Below are positions 45,976-58,026 of a stretch of DNA of 64,000 bases, in pieces; positions within the stretch are counted from its first letter, which is position 1; every line of letters begins with the position of its first letter. The notes under the pieces were generated by a model that was not told the origin of the DNA, searched no databases, and was given only the letters and a program-made list of their open reading frames with translations. This stretch comes from Diphasiastrum complanatum. Its lineage: Eukaryota; Streptophyta; Lycopodiopsida; Lycopodiales; Lycopodiaceae. The position numbers were made by a program, and so were the translations under genes. The DNA lies in NCBI GenBank assembly GCA_029204225.1, contig CM055111.1, positions 10,746,785 through 10,810,784 of the forward strand, given 5' to 3'.

Positions 45976-46445
45976 AGATGCTTAGAAAGCCACTCCCACC
46001 CAACTTCATCGCGCATCGGGATTGCTCCCCGTCTTTATCGCAAACTTTTTTTTACCCTTGAAGGGCGATCTCTGATTTTTCAGCCTTGTTTCCTCGCTGC
46101 CCATACCTCCTTTTTGTTATCACTTCATTTCCTTGGCTGCTCCCTTTCCAGCCCCATAGTCCATTATTGTTTCCAATACTTTTACCCACCGTTTACTCCA
46201 CGTTGTCCCCCCTTAGCATCTTTTTTGGAGGCTGCCCGGTACCTCGACATATCGCCGCTATTTTTCAGCTCACTTCCGGTTGCGGTTACGAGGTATTCCT
46301 TACTTAGTTGTCCTTTCCGTTCATCTTACATCGCGAGTTCTATTGTGTCTTTTCATTGGCGTGCCTGTTGTGACGACTTATGTCCTCTCCTTCAGTTCGT
46401 CGAATTGTTTAGCACATTTCTTTTCTCGCTTACTTTTTCTTCCTC

Positions 46446-47620
46446 ATGGCTAGCTCACCCACTAAACCTGCAAGTCATTCCGGACCTTTAGATGAACAGT
46501 TTGCTGATATGCGTGACTCTCTTACTCTCCTCAGTAGTCGTTTCGACCAAATGATGACCGGTTTTACCACTCTACAGACCGGCTTTGCCACTATCCAGTC
46601 ACAGATTGATTCCTTACAGCCACATGGACCTGGCAAAGCCGCTGTTCATTCATAATTTGGGTCTCCATTTGGACTTCCATCCTCGTCTACTTCCTTTGGC
46701 GGTGGGCCTCATTTTCCACCTAACCCACCACCCGGTTTTCCACGTCCTACAGCTCCTGAGTCACATTTTCCACGACATCTAGCTCCTGAGCCACATTTTG
46801 CTCGAGATTTTCGTGATCGGGTACAGCTTGCCACCTATTCTGGTTCCTCTGACGGGAACTTGTTAGAGAATTGGTTTGCAAAGCTTGATACTTATTTTCA
46901 AATTTACCCTAAGACTGATCCTCAGAAGATCCAGTTAGCCGCCTTACATTTAGATGGACGTGCTGCCACTTGGTGGAGAGTCTACCGACTTGACCCTGAT
47001 CGGGACGGTCTCCAATTATGGCCTACATTTCGTCGTAATCTTCGTCATGCTATGATTGACCCTCAGTGGCTGAGCCACCAACGTGATATATTCCGTAGTC
47101 TTACTCAGACTGGTGATCTTTCTTCCTATACAAATCAGTTTATGGACCTTTCCTACCTCTTTACAGATCTTCAGCCCACCGAGCTTATTTCTCGCTACAT
47201 TGCTGGACTTCGTGGTGCTCTCCGATACGATGTCTCTTCTTTCCGTCCACCCACACTTGTTGAGGCCATGTCCCTTGCTAGTACTTTATAGCATAAGTAC
47301 TCTGATCCTGCTCCCTTTCGCTTTTCCCGACCCCATCCATCTCTTTCACCTCTACCATCTCCGGCCCCATCTGCCCCATCCACTATCGTCCCGACCTCTT
47401 CTTTTACTTCTCCCGCTCCTCGCCCTCCGCCTCCTCGTCCTGCTTTTGTCTGACGTTACACGTCTGCAGAGTTCGCTGACATTCAGCAGAAGCGTCTTTG
47501 CTTTCGTTGTAAGAGTCCTGACCACATTGCCCGTGATTGCCGCCAGCCCCTACCTACTTCTACTGCTGTTTTCTACCATGAGGGCACTACCCCAGATGAG
47601 TCCGATATCTACATTCATAT
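46446..47620 (+). pseudogene. element E gag with CCHC knuckle
   Basis: Starts MASSPTKPASHSGPLDEQFA at 46446. A TAA at 46654 interrupts it; the gag core resumes with [53 protein letters not shown] and [22 protein letters not shown] to TAG stop lies at 47289-47291 and a TGA (probable CGA) at 47451-47453. The knuckle [14 protein letters not shown] is at about 47512. An acidic linker leads to the protease. Confidence 0.9.
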
Positions 47621-47699
47621 ATCTGATGAGCCTGATCTATCTCCTGAGCCTTCTACTGATTTACTTCCTGCTACTTGCCATGCTCAGCTTGCTTATGCT

Positions 47700-48200
47700 A
47701 CCTGGACAGAGTGCCCCGGTCCTTGCTCCATTCGGCTACGTGCGCGCATTACTGGTCGTGAGTACATTGCTTGAGTTGATACCGGCAGCACTCATTCCTT
47801 TATCAGCAGTTATGTTCTCAGCCGGATACGCGCTTCACCTATTCCTGCTCCACAGCCTCTCACAGTCGAGGTTGCCAGTTCTCACTCATTTCCTAGTTCT
47901 CAGATGTTTCAGGGATTATCCTACCGCATTGGTGATTTTTCTGGACAGGCAGATCTTTATATCATTCCTCCGCTATGACCTTATCCTTGGTGCTTATTGG
48001 TTTGCTTCATTGGGAGCGGTTACTTTGGACCTGGCTCAGCAGACACTGACATTTGTTCATGATGCAGTGACCCACTCACTTGCTGGTGTTGATTCTCAGG
48101 CAGATTTCCAGCTGATCAGCGGGAAGCAGTTTATCCGCAGCCTACCTAAGGCTCATTGTGCAGCTTTATTATGTGTTCAGCGTGCTGCAGCAGATTCTCC
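47700..48200 (+). pseudogene. element E protease
   Basis: Order: [20 protein letters not shown], active site region YIA[17 protein letters not shown] (TGA at 47773), [20 protein letters not shown], a small deletion near 47975 that shifts the frame, [18 protein letters not shown] (D to Y in the GADWF motif), and the tail [18 protein letters not shown]. The DTG is kept but the frame is not. Confidence 0.88.
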
Positions 48201-50190
48201 AGTGACTACCTCTCCTCCAGCAGCTGTTCCTCAGGTGATCTCTGACTTATTACATCAATATGCATTTGTCTTTTCAGAACCTACGACGCTACCACCATTA
48301 CGTGATGTGAACCACCATATTGATTTGCGTCCTGGTTCTGCTCCTCCCTCCCGGCCTCCTTACCGTATGTCTAAGTCTGAGCGTGATGAGATTGAGCTTC
48401 AGATTACTGCTTTACTAGATCAGGGCCTTATTGTTCCTAGTCACAGTCCTTTTGGTGCCCCTGTTCTCCTTGTCAGTAAGAAAGATGGTTCCAAACGCCT
48501 CTGCATTGATTATCGTGCCCTCAATAAGTTGACCATCCGTAACCAGTATCCTATTCCTCACATGGATTATCTCTTTGACCAGTTAGGCACCTCTCATCTT
48601 TTCTCTAAGATAGACTTACGTTCCGGCTATCACCAGGTTAGGATGCATCCTTCGGACGAACACAAGACTGCGTTTCGTACCCATCTTGGTTTGTATGAGT
48701 TTCGTGTTCTTCCATTTGGTGTTACTAATGGTCCACCTACGTTCCAGAATGTGATGAATAACATCATGCATCCTCTCCTTGGTGGTTGTGTTTTAGTTTA
48801 TTTTGATGATATTCTTGTTTTTAGTAAGACTCTTGATTAGCATGTGTTACATCTTTCATCTGTTTTTCAATTGCTTGTTCATCACCAGTTGTTTGCTAAA
48901 CTTTCTAAGTGTTCCTTTGCTGTTGTTGAGATTGAGTTTTTAGGATTTCTCATTTGTGATGGTCGTATTCGTTTGGACCCTCATAAGGTTCGGGCAATCA
49001 CTGATTGGCCTGTTCCCACAGATGTCCACCATGTTCGTATGTTTCTTGGTCTCGCTACTCACCTTCGTCGTCCTGTTCCTCACTTTGCCGCTGTGGCTGC
49101 CCCTCTTCATGCCCTTTTGAAGAAGTCTAGTGCTTTTGTTTGGACTTCTGATTGTCAGTTCGCCTTTGACACTCTTCGTCGTGCTGTTGTGGAGGCCTCT
49201 GTCCTGTGTTTACCACAGTTTGATCAGAAATTTATTGTTGAGACCGATGCTAGTAATGTTGGTTTGGGTGCCTTGCTTCGTCAGTCTCAGTGTATTATTG
49301 CTTATGAGTCGCGTCGTTTACGCTCTTATGAGCAACGTTATTCTGTCCATGAGAAAGAGCTTCTTGCCATTATCTATGCTCTTAAGAAGTGGCGCCATTA
49401 CCTGTACCGTGTTCCTTTTGATATCATTACTGATCATCAGTCCTTACGTTATCTCTTCTCCCAGCGTGATCTTAGTGATCGTCAGTTTCGTTGGTTGCAG
49501 TTTTTGCAATCTTTTGATTTTTCTGTTTTGTATCGTCCTGGTCGTGCTAACACTGCTGCTGACGCATTGTCTAGACTTCCTGCTTTATTGAATACCCTTG
49601 TTGCCACGATCCCTTCCTGGTTTGATGATCTTCCATCTGCTTATCTTACATGTTCTGATTTTCGTGATGTTTATAGTTCTGCTCCACCTATGTCGTCTTC
49701 ACCTCATCAGGCTTATTCCATTGTTGACCACCGTCTTTATCATTATGGTTCTCTTTGTATTCCTAGTTCTTTGGGTATCCGTTCTCAGTTGTTGTCAGAT
49801 GCTCATTCGTCCCCAGTTGGGGGTCAATTTGGTTTTCAGAAGTCTTATGCTCGTCTTAAGGATCATTTCTATTGGCCATCCCTTAGGAAAGAGCTTGTTA
49901 TACTTATTCATACCTATCCTTTCTGCTTACGTAATAAGTACTCCCGTGCTAAGTCCGCTGGTTTGCTTCTGAGTTGGCCTATTCCTCACCGCCAGTGGAT
50001 TGATATTTCTATGGACTTCATCATTGGCCTTCCCCGCACCCGTCGTGGTCACGATTCATGTATGGTGGTAGTTGACAAGTTCTCGAAACAGGCACGTTTC
50101 ATACTCGTCCGCAGTACTATCACAGCAGAGCAGTGTGCACGCTTGTTCCTTTCAGAGATATTTCGGGTTTCCTCGTACTACCCTTTCTGA
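48200..50190 (+). pseudogene. element E reverse transcriptase, RNase H and integrase start
   Basis: [79 protein letters not shown], catalytic [11 protein letters not shown], then TAG at 48838-48840. Connection and RNase H (48844-49600): KLSKCSFAVVEIEFLGF, KFIVETDASNVGLGALLRQS, EKELLAIIYALKKWRHYLY, ANTAADALSRLPAL. Integrase: zinc finger DHFYWPSLRKELVILIH with FCLRNKY, then WIDISMDFIIGLPRTRRGHD (first Asp) and VVVDKFSKQARFILV. The frame fails at 50190 by a small deletion. Confidence 0.93.
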
Positions 50191-51138
50191 TCAGGATAGT
50201 AAGTTTACATCATTGTTCTGGACAGAGCTTATGCGTATATTAGATGTACAGCTTTTTATGGGGTCTGCTTATCATTCTACTTCTGATGGGCTGAGGTCCT
50301 TAACAGGATCCTTGAGGATTATTTGCGCCATTTTGTTACTCCTTCAGGGAAGGATTGGGATCAGCACTTATGTTTGGCAGAGTATAGCTATAACAGTTCT
50401 GTTAGTACCAGCACCGGCGTTGCACCATTTTTATTATCTCATGGTTATGCACCTCTTTTACCTGGTATTCCTCTTCCTCCCGAGGATACACCTGTGACAC
50501 TGTCTTCATTTCTATCAGGTCCTCGCGAGCTTATTCTCCAGGCCAGTTCCCATTTGCAGCAGGTCCAGCAGCGTTATCAGGCTTCAGTTGATCGTCATCG
50601 ACGTCATGTTGAGTTTCATGTTGGTGATATGGTATATCTATGCCTACGGTTTGCACGTCATCATTTTATTCAGGGCCATGCTTCTACTGAGAAGCTTGCA
50701 CCACGTTATTATGGGCCTTATTGTATATTGGAGGTTCTCAGTCCAGTTACATATCGTCTTCAGCTTCCTGCTTCCACACGTGCCTGTGATATATTCCATG
50801 TCAGTTTATTATGTACTGCTATTGAGGATGATGCTCCTCGTGATGCTGAGTTTCCTACTGCACCGGATCTCTTTCCTTTATTACCTGCTGCTATCCTTCA
50901 GGTGCATTTGCATCATAGTCGACGCCGCCGGCAGATTCAGTTCCTAGTCCAGTGGGATGGTCGTCCTGTTGAGGAGGCCACATGGGAGCCTATTGATGTC
51001 TTTTATCATACACCGTCACTTGCGGATCAGGCTCGTGCTCTTGTCGCACTTGTTGATTCCTCTACATCAGCTATTGCTCCAGTTGTTACTACACCAGATG
51101 TTGTTCCAGTTGATCCTCCAAGGCTTGCTGTTACTTGA
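50190..51138 (+). pseudogene. element E integrase end and chromodomain
   Basis: FPRTTLSDQDSKFTSLFWTE holds the second catalytic Asp. A short deletion after YHSTSDG near 50288 removes the usual GQSEV, hence the catalytic Glu, and shifts the frame. The frame from 50323 continues with DWDQHLCLAEYSYNSSVSTS, RYYGPYCILEVLSPVTYRLQ and DIFHVSLL. The chromodomain AAILQVHLHHSRRRRQIQFL with VQWDGRPVEEATWEPIDV ends at TGA 51136-51138. Loss of the Glu makes the integrase dead. Confidence 0.92.
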
Positions 51139-51182
51139 TCCAGTCCTTTATGGCAGTTGGGTCTTATTTTTGTGTCGGGGAG

Positions 51183-51633
51183 AGTTATGGACTCGGCTCA
51201 TTACATTCGCCATGTCCATTTACATTTACTTTACTTTATGCATAGGCAGGCTTTGGGCCCTTTTTTATTCATTATTTGACATTTAGACTATATGGTTGGC
51301 CTTGGGCCCTATTATTGACATTTAGACCATATTATTGGCCTTGGGCCCTATGATTCACTATATTGGTTATTTGGTCATATTACTGAGAGTGGGGGCCTTC
51401 TTGGAGAGCGCACTATTTTCCCTCTCAGTTTGGCCCTAGCCACTGGAAGCTTCCTTTTAGGGCTTCCTCTTGGCTATAAGTAGGGATTCTGTGTCATTTG
51501 TTACTTGGCTTATGATATGATCTCCTTCTTTAGTCTCTTTAAGCTTTCTCTCTCCTGCTTTCTAAGGTTAAGTCTTGCTTATGTGATGCTTTCATAGACT
51601 AAATCTAGATCAGCCATGGCTACGTTCATAACT
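51183..51633 (+). repeat. 3' LTR of element E
   Basis: A 451-bp LTR with the same AGTTATG and CATAACT ends. It is followed by TTAAC, the target duplication. It follows the purine tract TCGGGGAG. Confidence 0.96.
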
Positions 51634-51638
51634 TTAAC

Positions 51639-52306
51639 CACCAACTACAAAGTAGATTCTTGATTTTTTTTAATAGGTCAAATCAAAAGTCTTTTGAAGA
51701 AACATATTGCGATTGTTGTCTACCTTGAGAAGAGCTCCAATTTGCAAATGATACATCACCAAGGTTGATGGATTTGAATTTAAGATAAACCTTCAATTTT
51801 AAACCTTGCCCAATTCAAAGAAATTTAAATTGGAGTATGTCCAGTATTTTGAATATTCCACACTTAAAATAAAGAATGTTGCCCAACAGTCAAATAAAGA
51901 ATTATCAATATTATTGTGCCCAACCATGTAAGAAGGTACGATATTGAATTTAGTCTAAGTAACAAGAACCATGATTTGAATGATGGCTTCTTTCAACTAA
52001 TCTATTTGATGTGCTAACAACCAAGGATTTAGTGACAAATGATATGAAATCGAAATTTTCTTTCAATATAGCAAAAAAAATTGTGACAATGCATATAGAC
52101 CAAGGAATCCCTATAGAAGCTAGATATTTAAGATGTGGTAAAATTAATTCCTTTTGAGCTATTGATTACATTGCCTTTTAAGCAAGGCCACAATTAGTTG
52201 ATTGCATGGTTGCATATGTTAGGTCATCATACAACTCCTTATGAAAATGCATGCATCTCTTATAGTGAAAATTCTAACTTCTCTACATTTCTCACTATTT
52301 AGAACA
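51639..52306. other. intron sequence, no gene recognised
   Basis: AT-rich host intron between element E and a possible short inverted-repeat element. No reading frame was supported. Confidence 0.6.
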
Positions 52307-52992
52307 GGCCTGTATTGTTCATTCCTGAACACATACACCAAGAAGCCCGTTCCGAGCAAAATAGGTCGGAACGTTCCGTTCTGTACGTTCTGGAACGTAC
52401 TGGGTCGGAACGTTTTTTCCAAAATAAAAAAACAGGTGCTGCTGGCCACGATCTTCATACTTCTTGATAATACGTTGAGCGATGCTTGATGATACATTGC
52501 GGGATGCTAGATATCAGAAACGCTGGAAAACATACAGTTCAAGCAGAAACAAATTTGAAGAAGTTACTAGCTATCGGTTACTTTCACGTCCTCCACATCT
52601 CTGTCATACTCATTTGCGTGTATTTTTTCTAAGCATGGCTTTCTGTTGCTACTGTGCTATTTGTCACTGCACTGTGCACATATTCAGATGACTGGACCTT
52701 TCTAAATCTTCGTTGCATTCCATATCTCGGTTATGCATGAAATCTAATGCTATATTTGAAAACTCACCCTCTATCTAGATGTCCTGCATATCTTGTCTGA
52801 CTGCTGATACAGAGCTGCTTATAGCCAAAAAAATCTCTCAGAACAGCTCCCGTTGATCCTAGAATAGCTATCTGAGCCATGTTCTTAAGCTCTCGCTGAT
52901 CCTATCCGTTCCTTATCTCAATTCCTTCGTTAAAACATAACGTTTTTTTTTTTTTTAAATTTTGGTCAACTTCCGGAACGGGCAACTAAGGT
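52307..52992. repeat. possible short inverted-repeat transposon
   Basis: The right end GAACGGGCAACTAAG (52976-52990) is an exact inverted match to 9778-9792. The left end CCTGTATTGTTCATTCCTGAA is an approximate inverted copy of it. Inside are several GGAACGTTC-like words and a poly-T run. No transposase and no clear target duplication are seen, so this is a tentative MITE-like call. Confidence 0.35.
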
Positions 52993-53519
52993 TGAGCTTA
53001 ATGCAATACCTTGAAATCTAGACAAACTTGTTAAATCCAATTACCCAACAATCACAGCTACTATTAATATCCAATCATGATTCATAAACTAGACATTCAA
53101 GACCCACTTTAAGTTTACAAAAGCTTGGCCTTGGCCTTTTTCAGGGTTTGCACCAATTGCCAATGAGAATTCAAAGAGATTTTGTCCATCTTCTAAAAAT
53201 AGTGTTTTTGGGTAAAATATCTAGTTGTGTACTTTAACCTTTCTTTCCATGCATATCTATATCATAAGTTATTATTGACTGCTACTTTGAAAGATTGAAA
53301 ACGTCTTTAACAAACCCTATGCACAATGTGCCATTGATAGTCATGTAAAAAATAATAGCGTTTCACGCTAAGCATATGTCTCCTATTCACCTTTATTTCA
53401 TGTTCATAAGCATGCAAACCAACAACAAAACCAAAAACCACACCTTCAGCATTTTGCAACAATTTATAATCTGACAGTTCAAAATCTCATATTACACTTG
53501 CAGATCAAGAAGTGCTTAC
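52993..53519. other. intron sequence, no gene recognised
   Basis: Host intron immediately downstream, on the minus strand, of exon 6. Nothing supported. Confidence 0.6.
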
Positions 53520-53664
53520 AGTCAGGTTGCAGGCATTGATCAGCAAGGACTGCTAATACCATAGAATCTAATCCACCAGAGAAAAGAATTGCAACGGGGG
53601 GCACATTCCAATCCTTGAAAGTGCTTGATTTTAAGCCATCCAACTTCGAGATACTCACAATATC
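53520..53664 (-). CDS. ASNSD1: ASNSD1-like, visible exon 6 (ATP P-loop)
   Basis: The 145-bp exon runs from DIVSISKLDGLKSSTFKDWN through PPVAILFSGGLDSMVLAVLA to QCLQPD. SGGLDS is the PP-loop that binds ATP pyrophosphate in asparagine synthetases. Acceptor TATATAG and donor GACT|GTAAGC bound it; it starts in phase 0 and ends with one base of a Cys codon completed in exon 7, 22.8 kb away. The motif is intact. Confidence 0.95.
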
Positions 53665-55620
53665 CTATATACATTACAATAACAGCATGTTAGTTTGTCC
53701 AAGGAGACATACAGACAATATACTTGTCCTTAAATGTATAACCATAAATAAACAAATAGACTAGGAGAATAAATGAGCCTAATCTTGGAATTTCACCCAT
53801 TGTGATCCAATAAGCTATAAGGCCATTGATTAAGTGCTATTGTATGGATCATTGACATAACAAAGGATAGTTTGTCATGCTGCCTTTAAACAAAGTACTC
53901 AAACACAATTCTTACAAAAAATTAGAATTGAATAGTAATGTAGACATTCCATCAGGAAAGTAGACCAAGTGAAACAAGTTTTGCCACAATTTTGAAATCA
54001 TCATCAGCATAGTTTACTACCACCACAGAGTCGGTGCATTACTAGGTATCAAATTATCAATTAATAACATCATTAACATAGGATAATTTGTCACATGCCC
54101 TTAAATAAATATACCATTTACACGAACTAATGAGCTGTTCTTTGTACAAATCTCCGAAGTTTCAAGATGGAATAAACTAGATAATTTGCACACTAAGATA
54201 TATAACGCATTGTAGTTTAGCATTTACACCAATTTGTAGTTTTGATGGCAAATGAACTAGCAGCCCAAATTTGTGGAGCTAGCAAAAATATGTTTTTATA
54301 AGAGATTGCTTCTTTGCTCCAAAGTCTTGCATTCTAGCATTTATTCTATTCAAAGAGCTTTAGCACATATAGTGTCACAAAGAATGTCAGAGACACTCGT
54401 TATCGCCAAACAACAAGAGGATAATTGAGCAATCAAGTGTATCATAAAGTTTAATTAAAAAACGTGTTCTACCACTCAAAAAATGATAAATGAAAAAGTC
54501 TATAATCCAAAAGCAAATTTTGGATATTACTGTCAACCAAATCAAGATAGTTGACATAATAATTATAAAGCATATGTTCTTCTTCAAAGAGTACTGACAA
54601 ATTTGTTTGCTAGTTTTTGCAAACAGGCAAACTTGTTTGCATTAAAACATTTGCTGGTGGTTTCAGGTAAAATAAGAGTACAAAATTCAAGTCAAAATGG
54701 AAAATGAATAAACAAATAAATGCTTCCATGTTTGTATAGCATCGGACCATTGCACTAGTAGCACAGTGTAGCCTATAGCTCAATGATTAATAAGCTTGTA
54801 AACTTAATTGGAATCTAGTGTAACTTGTAAGGCTACTTTGTACATCAAACTATGTAAAACATAGCTTGTAAGCTCTATGTTCCTACAAGTCCCCATACAA
54901 AGTTGTAAGTGAAAAAATAAAAGTAGGGTGTTTAGAGGGCAACATTTGCAAAAGGCCCCCCTCCCCTTGCAAAGATCTATGTTCCTATAACTCCACGTAC
55001 AAAGTTGTGAGTGAAAAAAGAATCAGGTTGTTTAGAGGACAACGTTTGCAAGTATCCCCCCTCCCCTTGCAAACTTGGAAATGCTGCACGTTTGCCACAT
55101 TTGTCGATAACTATGTTTAAAAGCTTTGACAACAAATAACCTATTAATAAAGATTGTTTAGTGAAAATATAAATAATTTGTAGCTTGGCACTTGTAAGAT
55201 TAGCATCACATGTCTATTCCTTCGACTCAAGTTTCAGAACATGTAGATTTCAAACACAGTATGGCTATATCCAGCACCTTACAAGGGAGGTAGGATGTGA
55301 TTTTGTTGCAAATAGGTGAGGTGCCAAAGCTAACCACTACCCCGAAATTCAATTAATTCGTCATCACGAGGCATCATGCCTATTAATAGTATAGCGGATA
55401 ACATAACGGACTTAGGGACTTGGGACTTGGACAAATTTTGGACGGCGGACTGGTTTTTCTCCCACACACCAAGGTATATTGCATAAACCTCTTGTTTCTT
55501 TTTTTTCCGTGTGATCATTTCTTGAAAAGAGTTAGAGTAAATATTTAGCAGTTTTTCTCTTTACTTGGAAAGCATCCAGTGGGGTTCTACATCCAAGTAT
55601 GTGGATCAATTTCCTCAAAA
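53665..55620. other. intron sequence with a 101-bp tandem duplication
   Basis: No gene seen. A duplication at about 54877-55078 repeats CTATGTTCCTA(C/T)AA, TACAAAGTTGT(A/G)AGTGAAAAA and CCCCCCTCCCCTTGCAAA with a period near 101 bp. Confidence 0.65.
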
Positions 55621-55624
55621 AAAA

Positions 55625-56210
55625 AGCTTACTGCAACTATTAGAACTACTAGAACTTTAAAACTCTAGATTCGACCCCTAAGAAAAGAGTGTTATAGTCC
55701 AGGACTATATGGTACAAAGACCATCTACAACGTTCAACTGGACAACTTCATTTCTCTAACTCTAACTCTACCTTAAATTCAATTCTACTTCACAGTCTCA
55801 TTATTAGCTATATGCTTTTGTCTCAAGAAAATGAATATTACCATCTCCACAGATTATGCATCTACCTATAGCTTTTGCTTCCTAAAAGGATGTTTTGCAT
55901 TCCACAACTTGTCCAAAAGTGAGATCTTCATCCAAAAAGATCTTAATATCTTGGTGCTGGAGATTTTCTTCCAAATTCTTCTATGCTTCTCCCAGAGCAT
56001 CTCGATAATCAGGGATGCCCCTTACAAGAACATTAAGGGCCTTTTGCTCTCGCAACTGGCTCTCCATAAGTGTAGCGAAGATGAACGAGACCGGTGCATC
56101 AGGTTTACCTGGACATTTAAGTAAGGTCTGCCCATGATAGGCCATTGTCCATGCTTTGAAAGTATGGAGGCATTATTCGTGTGGTGTGAGTTTGTATACA
56201 TTCCTTTTGG
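55625..56210 (-). mobile_element. second LINE-derived copy with ORF1 joined to 3' UTR
   Basis: On the minus strand, from about 56120 down, the sequence parallels the copy at 43.3-43.9 kb: ESQLREQKALNV (43.4 kb copy: ESRLQEQKALNV), IFLDEDLTFGQVVECK (copy: IYLDEDLTFIQVQERK), a GATGGTAAT-CATT stretch, GAGTTAGAG, then AGATGGTCTTTGTACCATAT and AGTCCTGGAC of the 3' UTR. It ends in TAAGC plus a T run at about 55625. Like the other copy it has no ORF2 between ORF1 and the UTR. Confidence 0.68.
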
Positions 56211-57284
56211 TGCTGTTTGATTTTGCTTTCAAGTTGCTCAGTGTTGTTATTTTCCTTCTTTGCCCTCTATAACCTCTTTCTTGACATTTCCAATGGCAAA
56301 TTAGAGTCACTGAATATATAAAGCAGCTGCAGAATCGTTGTTGGTTGAGCTCTGTTGGTTAAACTTCAATCATTGCCCTCGGATTTTCACACAGTAGACG
56401 GATCAGATAGGGAGAGAACTCTTTTTTTAGATGCTGTTTTGTTGGAGTGGGTGGAGGAAACACAGACTTAGGAATAGGGTTTTGCAAAGGGGTGGAAAAG
56501 TGTTGAAGTTTGGCAGCCTGCATTGCAGCCTGATCGGTGGGCTACGTATACGTCTGTCCAGCAAGCTGCGTAGCAGCCAGATCCACAGGCTGCAAGCAGT
56601 CTAATCAACTGATTGCAGAAATTGCTCTGTGACTAATGAAGAGAGCATGAGCTCACCCGATCTTTCTTTCAAATTTGAAAGGACTGTTTGGCAACAAACT
56701 TTAGAATGATGCCAAAAGAACACTGCCTCCTTCAAAAGGTGCAATGCCGACAGCAGTAGTTAATCCTCCTTTTGCAGCGATGGATAGGCCCATTCAAGGT
56801 TTGCAATAGGGCCACTATGAAGAGTTTCAAAAGCCTCTGCCTAAGAGCATCATACACTGTTGCTCCTCATATGTCATACGTCCACTTTGATAACAATCTT
56901 ATAGTAAGAATGCTGTCACTAATCAATCATAACAAACAATATAAGCATGATTAACCACCTTGGATCTATGTAAATGCAAATAGGAAAGAAAGGCAGAATA
57001 AAGTAATAGCAGATGTGTAAAACAATAGTAAAATAGCTGAATAAAGGCTGCCGACACCAAATTTCCTATTTGATAAGAAGCGTGCATTCTCACAGCATAA
57101 AGGAAACTAAACTTACAGTGACTACAATGCAAGATTTCCAAACATTCCAGTAGTAAGCCAAACACTAAAAGACAAGATAAGTGAGAAAGCAACTTTTACC
57201 AACTAAACACGATGGTTTCAAAAAGTTGACAAACAAAACAGTTTAAGCCATGTAATTAGTTGAGGTAAGAATGTCTGGATTTAC
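56211..57284. other. intron sequence, no gene recognised
   Basis: Host intron between exons 5 and 6. Short open frames exist on both strands but none has a recognisable motif. Confidence 0.55.
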
Positions 57285-57731
57285 TTGACAAAGTCTTCTG
57301 ATATTGCTTGTTCGGCGTTTAACAGCTTCTTTTAAAGCTTCTTGCAGACGTTGAACTGCATAATATTCAGTTTTCCCTTCTCCTTGTATAGATATATCTG
57401 AGAAACTTTCATGTTCAAACCCTGGCTTTGAGTGTTGGGCATCATTGGCTTGTTCATCCTTGCTTTGAAAATGCCTTGCAGCTTCCCTATTGTCACGCAA
57501 AGAGACTTTCAATTGAAACTCTTTCTCATTTTGCAAAATGTTCTTCACTGTCTGGTAAGGATCCAAACTTTTGAGTGAGTCCCTCTCAAGACTTTTTCCC
57601 AATAATGCAGATGCATCATTTCTTGCTTTGGAGGTTCCAGTAAGGATATGAGCATCATGAATGCCTACCAACTCATTCGCTTCACCAAATTTGCAGGTCT
57701 GGTTGATATTACAGTCTGCCCTTGAAGATGT
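57285..57731 (-). CDS. ASNSD1: ASNSD1-like, visible exon 5 (linker between domains)
   Basis: The 447-bp exon (149 codons, phase 0 on both sides) begins TSSRADCNINQTCKFGEANE and ends AVQRLQEALKEAVKRRTSNI followed by RRLCQ. Acceptor TACATGTAG and donor CAA|GTAAAT. It is mostly charged and low in hydrophobic residues, so a flexible linker. The last 25 residues (LQEALKEAVKRR) resemble the amphipathic helix that precedes the synthetase domain in this family. The linker seems long for the family, which makes the total protein larger than the roughly 600-650 residues I expect. Confidence 0.85.
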
Positions 57732-58026
57732 CTACATGTACACAATCAAACAACCAAAATTGTTTAACAAATCATTTTGAGTTATATCTAAATCATACCA
57801 CCCAAAGACCTCTAGCATTGATATCATCCTATGCAAGTGAAATTCACCCACTTCACTGTAGTACTTTTTTTACAATCTCCCTTTGTATCCAGGTAAAATA
57901 GCGCAACCATAGCATACAATTGATTCGTGGCACTACTGCAAGTATGAGGTTCAAAACGATCTAGAATCTATCTCCAGCATATCTATCTCAACAAATGTCA
58001 ACAGCCATATTAGCACAAGAGCATAC

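Larger units (their letters stand above)
44931..51633 (+). mobile_element. Ty3/gypsy chromovirus E, structurally complete
   Basis: A 6703-bp element with two 451-bp LTRs, flanked by the target duplication TTAAC (44926-44930 and 51634-51638). It carries the primer site TGATATCAGAGC (45382-45393), leader, gag, CCHC knuckle, protease, RT, RNase H, integrase, chromodomain and a purine tract (TCGGGGAG, about 51175-51182). The LTRs differ at 5 of 451 sites by my count. Coding is broken in at least seven places. It is the youngest and most complete element here. Confidence 0.96.
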
